Shown: piece after piece, positions 56,022 through 64,000 of the stretch | Numbering within the stretch: position 1 is the stretch's first letter | Layout: each line of letters opens with the position of its first letter | Assembly: GCA_029779535.1 (NCBI GenBank) | Contig: JAKPAG010000054.1 | Coordinates: 1-64,000 of the forward strand | Direction: 5' to 3' | From: Pseudomonadota bacterium | Lineage (GTDB): Bacteria; Pseudomonadota; Alphaproteobacteria; Sphingomonadales; Sphingomonadaceae | Length of the DNA: 64,000 nt | Notes under the pieces: model-generated | What the model saw: the letters and a program-made list of their open reading frames with translations, nothing else | What the model was told of the DNA's origin: nothing | Database searches by the model: none | Made by a program: the position numbers and the translations under genes

Positions 56022-58748
56022 TCATGCGGCCTCGCCAGGGGGGCGCAGCAGGGGATTTCGGGGCCGTCCTGTCACGGATCCGAGGACCGCAATGCGGCCC
56101 GATTCGTCCAGCTGCAGCGGGGCGGCGAATTCCACGCCCATGCGGTCTTCCTGGCACCATCGGCTGGTCGCCGTAACCACGCTGCCTTCGGCCAGTACGA
56201 TCCGGAAAATCGTGCCGGGCGGCACGTTCCACAGCCCTTCGACCATCGCCCCGGTGGTCGAGATATTGCGGATGGTGGCATGGTACTGCTGCCCGGCATG
56301 GTCCAGCACCACCTTGCGCAGCATCGTCTGGCGCGTGGCCCGCGCGGCCCGCGGCCCGCGCGCGATCGCGGTCAGCCCGGTCTGCAACCGCTGGGTCGCC
56401 GACACCATGCTGAGCGGCTTTTCGTAGATATAGCCCTGCACGTGGCTGCACCCGAGCATCCGCACCAGGTCCAGCTCGTCGAGCGTTTCCACGCCCTCGG
56501 CCGTCGTTTCCATGCCCAGCGCTTCGGCCAGGCTGACGATCGAGGAAATGATCGCGCCGTTGCGACTGCCCCGGATCGTGGCGCCGCGCACGAATGACTG
56601 GTCGATCTTGATCTTGTCGAACGGCGCGCGCTTGAGATAGCCGAGCGAGGAATAGCCGGTGCCGAAATCGTCCAGCGCCAGCCGCACGCCCACCCGCTTG
56701 AGCGCGGCGAACATCGCCTCGGTCCCTTCATCGTCGTTCAGGAACACGCTTTCGGTGATTCCCAGTTCCAGCCGCTGCGGATCGATCTGGGCCGCCGCCA
56801 GGGCATTGGTGATGATCGCCGGCAGCGCCGGGTTGGCGAATTGCAGCGGCGAGACGTTGACCGCCACGCGCACGCTTTCGGGCCACTGGGTCAGGTCCTG
56901 GCAGGCCGTGCGCAGCGCCCATTCGCCGATCTGGGCAATCAGCCCGGTATCTTCGGCAATCGGGATGAACTTGGCCGGCGAGAGCATCCCGCGTTCGGGA
57001 TGGTTCCAGCGCAGCAGCGCCTCGAACCCGGTGATCCGTTCGGTCACCGTCTGGACCACTGGCTGATAGTACAGCTCCAGCCCGTTGTTCACCAGCGCAT
57101 CGCGCAGGTCCTGTTCCAGCTGGCGGCGCTCTTCGGCATCGCTGTGCAGGTCGGCCGCGTAGAAATGGTGACGCCCGCGTCCCCCGTCCTTGGCGGCGTA
57201 AAGCGCAAGGTCGGCGTTGCGGATGATCGCTTCGGAGGTCACCCCGTCATCGGGTGACATCGCGATCCCCACCGACGCGCCGATCACCACCCGGTGCCCG
57301 TCGATCGAATAGGGTTCGGACAGGTCGTGGATGATCCGCCGGGCCAGCGCGGCAAGGTCCTCGCGGCGATGGCGCCCGGCCATGATCACCTGGAATTCGT
57401 CACCGCCCAGGCGGCCAACGCGGCCCCCTTCGCCCACGGCGCGTTCGAGCCGGCTGGCCACCATTTTCAGCAGCGCATCCCCGGCCGGGTGGCCCATGGT
57501 ATCGTTGACCTGCTTGAACCGGTCGAGATCGAGCAGGAACACCGAGCAGGCCCGGTGTTCAAGGTTCGGCGCGGCAAGGATCTTTTCCAGCGTCTGGGCC
57601 ATCTGCAGGCGATTGGCCAGGCCGGTCAGCGAATCGTAATGCGCCAGGCGCGTGGCCTGTTCCTCGGATCGGCGCTTTTCGGTCAGGTCGTGGCCGGACC
57701 CGCGAAACCCCAGGAAGTTGCCGAAACTGTCATAGATCGGCCGCCCGCTGATCGACCACCAGCGCTCCTCCTCGGGCACGGCGGCGCGGATCGCCAGTTC
57801 GCTGAAGGCCGACCGCGCGTTGAGGTGGAAGGCCAGCGTCCGTTCACTTTCCTGCCCCTGGGGGTCGGTCACGAACATTTCGGTAAACGGCCGCCCGATC
57901 AGTACCTTGCGGTTCAGGATCTGGCCGACGATCGCCGACACATAGACAATCGCGCCGCGGCGGTCGGTTTCGAAGAACCAGCCCTGCCCGGTCTGTTCGA
58001 AATCGTTGAGAATTTCCTCGGCGCGCTGCTGGGCGCGTTCGCGCTCGATCTGGGCGCGGACAGTCGCGGCGTTGACCCTGTTTTCGCGCTGGCCAACGAA
58101 GATCCCCAGCCCCACGCCCAGCACCAGGCCCACCCAGGTCTCGATCGTGCCGACAACCAGCGTCGCGCCGGTCCACAGCCCGATCTGGCTGGCGATCAGC
58201 GCGATCACCCGGCGGTTCAGGATCACCGCCGCCAGTGCACCGCTGATGATCATCAGGCCCAGCGAGTCGCTCCAGTCGGCGTCGGCCCGGATCGTCCAGT
58301 AGGACAGCGACATGCCGGTCAGCGCCATCGGCAGCGCGATCATCACCAGCAGCACCAGCAGCCGGTGCATCGCCGTTGCGCAATGCTCGCGTTCGATCCG
58401 GATGGCCAGCGATGTCGCCGCGACCAGGCCCACGGCCGGGATCGCGGTCAGCACCGTCAGCAGGGGCGGCACGCTGAATGTGGCCAGGCCATTCAGCAGC
58501 ACGGCGATCGCCAGGACCGGCGCCATCAGCGTCCAGTTGCGATCAAGCACGTGATAAAGGCTGGAATATTCCTGCGCGCGGCGCTGCCGCAAGGCGCGGT
58601 CGCTGCGCGCTGCCTGCTGGCGCAGGCTGGCTGGCGATACCTGGCGCTGGTCCTCGGCCACAGGCGCGCCAGCCGGTCCGCGCGGAGCGACTGCGGGCGG
58701 TTCCGCGGATTCTTGCCTGGCGGGCTGGGCGACCATGGCGCATCGCAT
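56022..58748 (-). CDS. Membrane-bound PAS-GGDEF-EAL-PilZ c-di-GMP protein
   Basis: This is a 908-aa protein. A cytosolic Gln/Arg/Pro-rich N-terminus (1-65) leads to about six hydrophobic helices (~70-225), PAS (~255-375, QGWFFETDRRGAIVYVS), GGDEF (~385-540, GRLGGDEFQVI), EAL (~555-800, ITGFEALLRW and DDFGTGYSSLGYL) and a C-terminal PilZ-like domain (~805-900, RNISTTGAMVEG). Both enzymatic motifs look intact, and no I-site RxxD is seen. The PilZ arginine motif here is RAARATR, not RxxxR, so ligand binding is doubtful. AGGG sits 6 nt before ATG 58748. It is followed by a soluble paralogue, probably a tandem duplication. Confidence 0.88.
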   Translation of the reverse strand: MRCAMVAQPARQESAEPPAVAPRGPAGAPVAEDQRQVSPASLRQQAARSDRALRQRRAQEYSSLYHVLDRNWTLMAPVLAIAVLLNGLATFSVPPLLTVLTAIPAVGLVAATSLAIRIEREHCATAMHRLLVLLVMIALPMALTGMSLSYWTIRADADWSDSLGLMIISGALAAVILNRRVIALIASQIGLWTGATLVVGTIETWVGLVLGVGLGIFVGQRENRVNAATVRAQIERERAQQRAEEILNDFEQTGQGWFFETDRRGAIVYVSAIVGQILNRKVLIGRPFTEMFVTDPQGQESERTLAFHLNARSAFSELAIRAAVPEEERWWSISGRPIYDSFGNFLGFRGSGHDLTEKRRSEEQATRLAHYDSLTGLANRLQMAQTLEKILAAPNLEHRACSVFLLDLDRFKQVNDTMGHPAGDALLKMVASRLERAVGEGGRVGRLGGDEFQVIMAGRHRREDLAALARRIIHDLSEPYSIDGHRVVIGASVGIAMSPDDGVTSEAIIRNADLALYAAKDGGRGRHHFYAADLHSDAEERRQLEQDLRDALVNNGLELYYQPVVQTVTERITGFEALLRWNHPERGMLSPAKFIPIAEDTGLIAQIGEWALRTACQDLTQWPESVRVAVNVSPLQFANPALPAIITNALAAAQIDPQRLELGITESVFLNDDEGTEAMFAALKRVGVRLALDDFGTGYSSLGYLKRAPFDKIKIDQSFVRGATIRGSRNGAIISSIVSLAEALGMETTAEGVETLDELDLVRMLGCSHVQGYIYEKPLSMVSATQRLQTGLTAIARGPRAARATRQTMLRKVVLDHAGQQYHATIRNISTTGAMVEGLWNVPPGTIFRIVLAEGSVVTATSRWCQEDRMGVEFAAPLQLDESGRIAVLGSVTGRPRNPLLRPPGEAA

Positions 58749-58929
58749 GCCCTGAAACCGTTTGAGAAAGGGTTAAATTTACCATTAATTCCGGCGCATT
58801 TGCGCGCTCCGGACAGCTGCGTGGACGGTGCTTGAAATGGTCTGGCGAGCAGTGCATGTTCCCCGCCAACGATAACGACATGCGGGCAGGAGCGGGTCAA
58901 CCGCCCGCCCGCCAGCTGGGGAACAGGGG

Positions 58930-60621
58930 ATGGCCAAAGGCGGCACCACGCTGGAAAACGAAGCCGCGCAGTTCACCACCGCGCTGGGCCCGCTGGTTGG
59001 CCTGGCGCGCGAGGATTTCGTCGGCGCGGTCGCGCTCTTGCTGCGCGAAACGGCCAGCGATCCCAGGCGCAGCCTGCGCCACATGCAGGCCTTCGGCGAA
59101 GACGTGGTCAAGATCCTCAGCGGCAAGAGCGAGCTGGCGCCCGAGCCCAAGGACAAGCGCTTCATGGATCCAGCCTGGCGCTACAACCCGTTCTTCCGCG
59201 CCGGGGCACAGTATTACCTGGCGATCCAGAAGGGCATGAAGAACTGGCTGGAAGAGCTGGAACTGGATGAACTGGAACGCGACCGGGCCAATTTCATCGC
59301 CAATATCATCATCGACGGCCTGGCCCCGACCAACACCCTGATCGGCAATCCGACCGCGCAGAAGCGGCTAATCGATAGCGGCGGCCTCAGCCTGATCAAG
59401 GGGCTGAAGAACGCCTACAACGACCTGGTCCACAACAAGGGCATGGTCAGCCAGGTCGATAGCAAGCCGTTCAAGCTGGGCGAGAATGTCGCCACCTCGA
59501 AAGGCAGCGTGGTCTACCGCGACGCGATGTTCGAGCTGATCCATTATGCCCCGACCACGGACCAGGTCTACGCCATCCCGCAGCTGACAATTCCGCCGCA
59601 AATCAACAAGATGTACATCAACGACCTGTCGCCGGAAAAGTCGGTGGTGAAGTGGCAGGTCGACAACGGCATCCAGTGCTTCGTCATATCCTGGAAGAAC
59701 CCGACCAAAGCGGAAGGGGTCTGGGGGATGGACGAATACATCGCCAGCTGCATGAAGGCGGTGGACGCGGTCTGCGAAATCACCGGTGCGGCCAAGGTGA
59801 ACATTTCGAGCGCCTGTTCGGGCGGGCAGACCGGGGCGATCCTGGCCAGCAAGATGGCGGCGAGCGGCGACAAGCGGCTGGGCGCGCTGACCTTCATGGT
59901 CACGGTGCTGCACCCCAAGCAGAACGACATCGAGGCCGGCTCGCTAATCTCGCGGAACGGCCTGGCGCTGGCCAAGCAGCGCGCCGCCAGGGCCGGGATC
60001 ATCGAGGGCCATTCACTTGCCCGCGGCTTCGCGTGGCTGCGGCCCAACGACCTGATCTGGAACTACGTCATCAACAACTACCTGCTGGGCGAGGATCCCC
60101 CGGCCTTCGACGTCTTGTTCTGGAACGCGGACGCGACCAACCTGTCGGCCACCCTGATGGGCGATTTCCTTCACCTGTTCGAAACCCTCGCCTTCACCAG
60201 ACAGGGCGAGGTCGAGATGGCCGGCCACCCGATCGACCTGTCGAAGGTGAAAAGCGACCTGTTCATCCTGGGCGGGACAACCGATCACATCACCCCGTGG
60301 CGCGCCTGCTATCGCTCGACCCAGCTGTTCGGTTCGAAGGACGTGACTTTCGTGCTCAGCCAGTCGGGGCACATGCAGGCGATCCTCAACCCGCCGGGCA
60401 ACCCCAAGGCAAAGTATTTTGTGTCGAAAAAGGCCGGCCACCCGCCCGCCGACGTTGACGAATGGCTTCAGGGGACAGAGGAACAGTCGGGAAGCTGGTG
60501 GCCGTACTGGATGAACTGGCTGCAACAGCGCTCGGGAGGGCAGGTTCCTGCCCCCAAGGCGCTGGGCAGCAAGGCCCATCCGCCGATGGAAAGCGCCCCC
60601 GGCCTTTACGTACTGACCTGA
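58930..60621 (+). CDS. phaC: Poly(3-hydroxyalkanoate) synthase, class II (mcl)-like
   Basis: PhaC polymerises 3-hydroxyacyl-CoA to PHA granules. The 563-aa length and residues fit class II synthases of pseudomonads: nucleophile Cys296 in SACSGG, Asp452 and His453 in TTDHITPW, and His481 in SGHMQAI. In Pseudomonas PhaC1 the reported catalytic residues are, as I recall, Cys296, Asp452 and His480. RPNDLIWNYVINNYLLG and ILNPPGNPKA are class II blocks. The usual first Gly of the G-x-C-x-G box is Ser here. It is 15 bp ahead of a Pseudomonas-type PHA depolymerase gene. The substrate chain length is inferred. No class I phaB or phaA lies nearby. Confidence 0.88.
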   Translation: MAKGGTTLENEAAQFTTALGPLVGLAREDFVGAVALLLRETASDPRRSLRHMQAFGEDVVKILSGKSELAPEPKDKRFMDPAWRYNPFFRAGAQYYLAIQKGMKNWLEELELDELERDRANFIANIIIDGLAPTNTLIGNPTAQKRLIDSGGLSLIKGLKNAYNDLVHNKGMVSQVDSKPFKLGENVATSKGSVVYRDAMFELIHYAPTTDQVYAIPQLTIPPQINKMYINDLSPEKSVVKWQVDNGIQCFVISWKNPTKAEGVWGMDEYIASCMKAVDAVCEITGAAKVNISSACSGGQTGAILASKMAASGDKRLGALTFMVTVLHPKQNDIEAGSLISRNGLALAKQRAARAGIIEGHSLARGFAWLRPNDLIWNYVINNYLLGEDPPAFDVLFWNADATNLSATLMGDFLHLFETLAFTRQGEVEMAGHPIDLSKVKSDLFILGGTTDHITPWRACYRSTQLFGSKDVTFVLSQSGHMQAILNPPGNPKAKYFVSKKAGHPPADVDEWLQGTEEQSGSWWPYWMNWLQQRSGGQVPAPKALGSKAHPPMESAPGLYVLT

Positions 60622-60636
60622 GCCGAAAGGGCGCGC

Positions 60637-61473
60637 GTGCAAGAACTGACCTGTGAATTCTCGATGGAAACGGTCGGCGGCCGCACCCTGCGCGTCGCGC
60701 GCTGGCGCTGGGACATGGAAAGCGAGCACCTGCCGATCCTGTTCTTCAACGGCATCGGCGCCAATATCGAGGCAGTCGCCCCGCTGGCCGAAGCGCTGAC
60801 CGAACGGCCGTTCATCATGTTCGACATGCCGGGCGTGGGCGGCAGCCCCGATCCGCTGGTGCCTTACAATACCTTCACGATGAGCTGGATCGCCAAGCAA
60901 CTTATCCGCCGCTTCGGCTGCGACCAGGTGGACGTGATGGGCATTTCGTGGGGCGGCGCCATGGCCCAGCACTTCACGCTGCAACATTCCGACCACGTCC
61001 GCCGCCTGATCCTGTGCGCGACCAGCGCGGGGATGTTCATGGTGCCGGGCAATCCGGCGGCCTTGACCAAGATGGTCAACCCGCGCCGCTATGTCGACGC
61101 GGCCTTCATGGAAGAACACTTCCGCACGCTCTACGGCGGGCTGACCGGCGGCAAGGCCGAACACATCGGCCGCCTTACCCCCCCTTCCCCGCGCGGCTAC
61201 ATCTACCAGTTGATCGCCATGATGGGCTGGACCAGCGCGCCCGCCCTGCCCTTCCTCAAGAAGGACACCCTGATCATGATGGGCGACGAGGACCAGATCG
61301 TCCCGCTCGCCAATGGCAAGATCCTCGAAGCGCTGATTCCGAACAGCCGGCTCGACATTTTCGAACAGGGCGGACACCTGTTCATGCTGACCCACCGCGA
61401 ACAGACGATCTCGTCGATCCGGGGGTTCCTTGACGGGCCGGACCGGTCCGACACCTCACGAAAGGCAGCCTAG
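60637..61473 (+). CDS. phaZ: Intracellular poly(3-hydroxyalkanoate) depolymerase
   Basis: PhaZ releases 3-hydroxyacids from stored PHA. This 278-aa alpha/beta hydrolase has the nucleophile GISWGGA (Ser104), acid Asp near 224 (MGDEDQIVP) and His near 253 (EQGGHLFM). FNGIGANIEAVAPL (oxyanion region) and FDMPGVGGS are typical of the mcl-PHA depolymerase of pseudomonads. No signal peptide is present, so it is granule-associated. The start is GTG 60637. It follows phaC by 15 bp and precedes the reductase gene by 5 bp. Confidence 0.9.
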   Translation: MQELTCEFSMETVGGRTLRVARWRWDMESEHLPILFFNGIGANIEAVAPLAEALTERPFIMFDMPGVGGSPDPLVPYNTFTMSWIAKQLIRRFGCDQVDVMGISWGGAMAQHFTLQHSDHVRRLILCATSAGMFMVPGNPAALTKMVNPRRYVDAAFMEEHFRTLYGGLTGGKAEHIGRLTPPSPRGYIYQLIAMMGWTSAPALPFLKKDTLIMMGDEDQIVPLANGKILEALIPNSRLDIFEQGGHLFMLTHREQTISSIRGFLDGPDRSDTSRKAA

Positions 61474-61478
61474 ACCTC

Positions 61479-62786
61479 ATGCGCCACATCGCGATCATCG
61501 GCTCGGGACCAGCAGGGTATTACACGGCCGAGGCCGCGCAGAAGCAGTGGGGCGATGACGTTCGCGTCGATATTTTCGACATGCTGCCCGTGCCTTACGG
61601 GCTGATCCGGACCGGGGTGGCGCCGGACCACCAGTCGATCAAGGGCGTCGCGCGCCGATACGAGGCGACCGCCCTTTCCGACAACGTCCGCTTTGTCGGC
61701 AACGTCATGGTCGGCAAGGACGTGACGGTCGAGGAACTGCAGGGCCTGTATGACGCGGTGGTGCTGGCCACCGGCGCCCCGCACGACCGCAAGATGGACC
61801 TGCCGGGCGAAAACCTGCCCAATGTCTATGGCAGTGCCGCATTCGTCGGCTGGTACAACGGCCACCCGATGTTCGCCAACCTCGATCCCGACCTGTCGGG
61901 CGATACGGCGGTGGTGATCGGCATGGGCAACGTCGCGCTTGACGTGACCCGCATCCTGTCCAAGACGCGCGAGGAATTCGCCGGCAGCGACATCGTCGCC
62001 CACGCGCTCGACGTGCTCGACACTTCGAAGCTGCGGCGCATCGTCATCCTTGGCCGGCGCGGCCCGCACCAGATCATGATGACGCCCAAGGAACTGGGCG
62101 AACTGTCGCACCTGTCACGCGCCGCGCCGCGGGTCGATCCGCAGGACCTGCCCGAAGTGGGCGAGGATGCGCTGCTCGAACCGGGCCTGCGCAAGTCGGT
62201 CAACCACCTGCGCAGCTTCGCGGCCATCCCGGCCAGCCACTATGGCGACGTGCCGATCGAGATCGAGTTCGATTTCTACGCCAGCCCCAAGGCGATCCTG
62301 GGCGATGGCAAGGTGACCGGGGTAGAAGTGGAACGCACCACGGTCGAAGCCGGCCGCGCGGTCGGGACCGGGGAAACCTATGTCATCCCCGCCGGGCTGG
62401 TGGTGTGCTGCATCGGCTATCAGACCAGCCGCATCCCCGGCGTGCCGTTCGATGAACGCGCCGGGCGTTTTCCCAACGATGAAGGGCGGATCCTGCCGGG
62501 TCTTTACTGCGTCGGCTGGGCGCGGCGCGGACCTTCGGGCACGATCGGCACCAACCGCCCCGACGGTTTCAGCGTGATCGAGAAGATCGCCGAGGACATC
62601 GGCGCAGGCGCGGGCAAGCAGGGCCGCCCCGGGTTCGATGCCCTGGCCCAGGCGCGCGGGCTGGATGTCGTCACCTTCCGCGACTGGAAGAAGATCGAGG
62701 CCGAGGAAGAAGCCCGCGCCCGCGAAGGCGCACCGCGCGAAAAGTTCGTCCGGGTCGAGGAAATGATCGCCGCGCGCGGCAGCTGA
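61479..62786 (+). CDS. Ferredoxin/adrenodoxin-NADP+ reductase (FprA-like)
   Basis: This 435-aa flavoprotein moves electrons between NADPH and ferredoxin. FAD binds at IAIIGSGPAGYYTAEAAQK (4-22), with PYGLIRTGVAPDH (45-57) as a family signature. The NADPH-binding domain has VVIGMGNVALDVTRIL (~148-163) and the FAD C-terminal motif is GWARRGPSGTIGTNRPDG. It resembles mycobacterial FprA and mitochondrial adrenodoxin reductase rather than plant-type FNR. It lies 5 bp after phaZ. It may supply or drain the ferredoxin used by KorAB, which is inference only. Confidence 0.9.
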   Translation: MRHIAIIGSGPAGYYTAEAAQKQWGDDVRVDIFDMLPVPYGLIRTGVAPDHQSIKGVARRYEATALSDNVRFVGNVMVGKDVTVEELQGLYDAVVLATGAPHDRKMDLPGENLPNVYGSAAFVGWYNGHPMFANLDPDLSGDTAVVIGMGNVALDVTRILSKTREEFAGSDIVAHALDVLDTSKLRRIVILGRRGPHQIMMTPKELGELSHLSRAAPRVDPQDLPEVGEDALLEPGLRKSVNHLRSFAAIPASHYGDVPIEIEFDFYASPKAILGDGKVTGVEVERTTVEAGRAVGTGETYVIPAGLVVCCIGYQTSRIPGVPFDERAGRFPNDEGRILPGLYCVGWARRGPSGTIGTNRPDGFSVIEKIAEDIGAGAGKQGRPGFDALAQARGLDVVTFRDWKKIEAEEEARAREGAPREKFVRVEEMIAARGS

Positions 62787-62885
62787 CCGCGCCGGGGGCT
62801 GTCACCCCTTGCCCCTCTCCCCCAACCGTGGCTTAATCGCACGGTTAAACAGCCGCGCGAGTCGGCTGTGAACGGGAGAGTTCCG

Positions 62886-64000
62886 ATGGCCACTTATGAC
62901 CTGATCATCCGCAATGGCACCATCGTCGATGGCACCGGCGCGGCGCGCTTTACCGGCGATGTCGCGGTGAAGGACGGGCTGATTGCCGCCGTGGGCAAGG
63001 TGCACGGCGATGCGACGCAGGAAATCGACGCGGGCGGCAAGGTTGTCGCCCCCGGCTGGGTCGATATTCACACCCATTACGATGGCCAGGCGACCTGGGA
63101 CCAGGAAATGGCCCCGTCGAGCTGGCACGGCGTGACCACCGTGGTCATGGGCAACTGCGGTGTCGGTTTCGCGCCTGCCGCCCCCAACCGCCATGACTGG
63201 CTGATCGGCCTGATGGAAGGGGTGGAAGACATTCCCGGCACGGCGCTTGCCGAAGGGATGAAGTGGGATTGGGAAACCTTCCCCGAATACCTTGACGCGC
63301 TGGAACGTCTGCCACGCTCGGTCGACGTTGCTACCCACGTGCCCCACGGCGCGGTCCGCGCCTATGTGCTGGGTGATCGGGAGCGGCCGGGCGCCGTCCC
63401 CACCGCCGAAGACATCGAAAAGATGGCCGCGATTGTCGAGGAAGGCGTGCGCGCCGGGGCGCTGGGCTTTTCCACCAGCCGCACGGTCATCCACAAGTCG
63501 ATCGATGGCGAAGTGGTGCCGGGCACCACGGCAACCGCTGATGAATTGATCGCGATCGGCCGCGCCATGGGCAAGGTTGGCCACGGCGTGTTCGAATTGG
63601 CCAGCGACCTGAAGCGCGAATGGAACGAATTCGGCTGGATGGGCGCGCTCAGCCGCGAAACCGGGCTGCCGGTGGTCTTCGCCGCGTTGCAAAGCATCGC
63701 CAAGGAACAGCCGCTGAGCGAGCAGATCGCCAACATGCGCGCCGAAAACGACAACGGCGCGAACATCGTCGCCGCCATCGCGCTGCGTGGCAACGGGATC
63801 ATCATGGGCTGGCAGGGCACCGTCCACCCGTTCCGTTTCCGCCCCAGCGTGGCCGAACTCGATGGCCTGCCGTGGGACCAGCAACTGGCCAAGATCAAGG
63901 ACCCGGCCTTCAAGGCCAAGGTTCTGGCTGAAGCCAACGTCTATCCGGACAGCGATATCGTCCACCTCTACATGGTGATCGCCCAGGGCTGGCAGGCGCA
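62886..64000 (+). CDS. N-acyl-D-amino-acid deacylase-like amidohydrolase, 5' part
   Basis: The gene runs off the right edge; 371 codons are present. The N-terminus MATYDLIIRNGTIVDGTG and the metal-site VDIHTHYDGQ (near 59-68), followed by GNCGVGFAP (near 95), are typical of D-aminoacylase and dihydroorotase-like amidohydrolases. The Cys in GNCG and a later GHGVFELASD segment fit the D-aminoacylase subgroup. The open frame continues without a stop to position 64000. The metal lysine and C-terminal ligands cannot all be checked. ATG 62886 has GGGAGAG upstream. It is 99 bp after the reductase gene. Confidence 0.87.
   Translation, partial: MATYDLIIRNGTIVDGTGAARFTGDVAVKDGLIAAVGKVHGDATQEIDAGGKVVAPGWVDIHTHYDGQATWDQEMAPSSWHGVTTVVMGNCGVGFAPAAPNRHDWLIGLMEGVEDIPGTALAEGMKWDWETFPEYLDALERLPRSVDVATHVPHGAVRAYVLGDRERPGAVPTAEDIEKMAAIVEEGVRAGALGFSTSRTVIHKSIDGEVVPGTTATADELIAIGRAMGKVGHGVFELASDLKREWNEFGWMGALSRETGLPVVFAALQSIAKEQPLSEQIANMRAENDNGANIVAAIALRGNGIIMGWQGTVHPFRFRPSVAELDGLPWDQQLAKIKDPAFKAKVLAEANVYPDSDIVHLYMVIAQGWQA

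Overview
The window reads as chromosomal DNA of a high-GC alphaproteobacterium, most likely Sphingomonadales (Sphingomonas, Novosphingobium or Erythrobacter relatives). The evidence is three large TonB-dependent receptors, the gene order infA-maf-RNase E/G-yacG-tRNA-Phe, sdhC-sdhD-sdhA, an alphaproteobacterial-type LexA box (GTTC-N7-GTTC) at recN, and the sphingomonad flavour of many proteins. Family assignments come from motifs and remembered family features; no database search was run. Coding density is very high, no gap without a gene exceeds about 300 bp, and no prophage, insertion sequence or CRISPR array was seen.

Layout. 1-1.2 kb: edge of a VOC-family gene and a secreted Gly-rich protein with promoter and terminator. 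1.2-9.9 kb: a TonB receptor and a polyamine locus (ornithine decarboxylase; carboxyspermidine dehydrogenase and decarboxylase with an interposed NylB-like serine hydrolase), with a divergent threonine-dehydratase-like gene. 10-13.4 kb: two MAPEG membrane proteins and a second TonB receptor paralogous to the first, carrying a Met/Gly-rich insertion. 13.6-18.4 kb: infA-maf-RNase-yacG, tRNA-Phe, a YeiH-type exporter and photolyase. 18.4-30.8 kb: KorAB 2-oxoacid:ferredoxin oxidoreductase, HSL esterase, rppH, a TPR protein, rsmB, guaB, an M28 peptidase, 3-hydroxybutyrate dehydrogenase, a zinc metallopeptidase and an FMN-dependent lactate dehydrogenase. 30.9-36.9 kb: a BlaI/M56 regulatory pair with its operator, an HNH endonuclease, and sdhCDA followed by an exported hypothetical protein but no sdhB. 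37-44 kb: SDR-prmA-EamA operon; CinA-like gene, ligA, an exported ABM protein and recN as a tightly packed minus-strand block preceded by an SOS box. 44-49.6 kb: TonB receptor plus DUF2292 (YezD), and a metallophosphoesterase-glycosyltransferase pair behind a Pho-box-like sequence. 49.7-53.4 kb: bamD, a CmcJ/NvfI-type oxygenase and lepA. 53.6-58.7 kb: two tandem PAS-GGDEF-EAL-PilZ proteins. 58.9-64 kb: class II-like PHA synthase, intracellular PHA depolymerase, ferredoxin-NADP reductase and the start of a D-aminoacylase-like gene.

Functional themes. The locus offers a complete non-SpeE route to spermidine (ODC, then CASDH and CASDC). The Pho box with PlcP/Agt-like genes suggests phospholipid replacement under phosphate starvation. 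A mcl-type PHA synthase and depolymerase sit together, with a 3-hydroxybutyrate dehydrogenase elsewhere in the window. The two c-di-GMP proteins each join synthesis, hydrolysis and effector domains. These four, plus the recN promoter architecture and the broken-looking sdh operon, are the parts most worth follow-up. No wholly new system is proven here.
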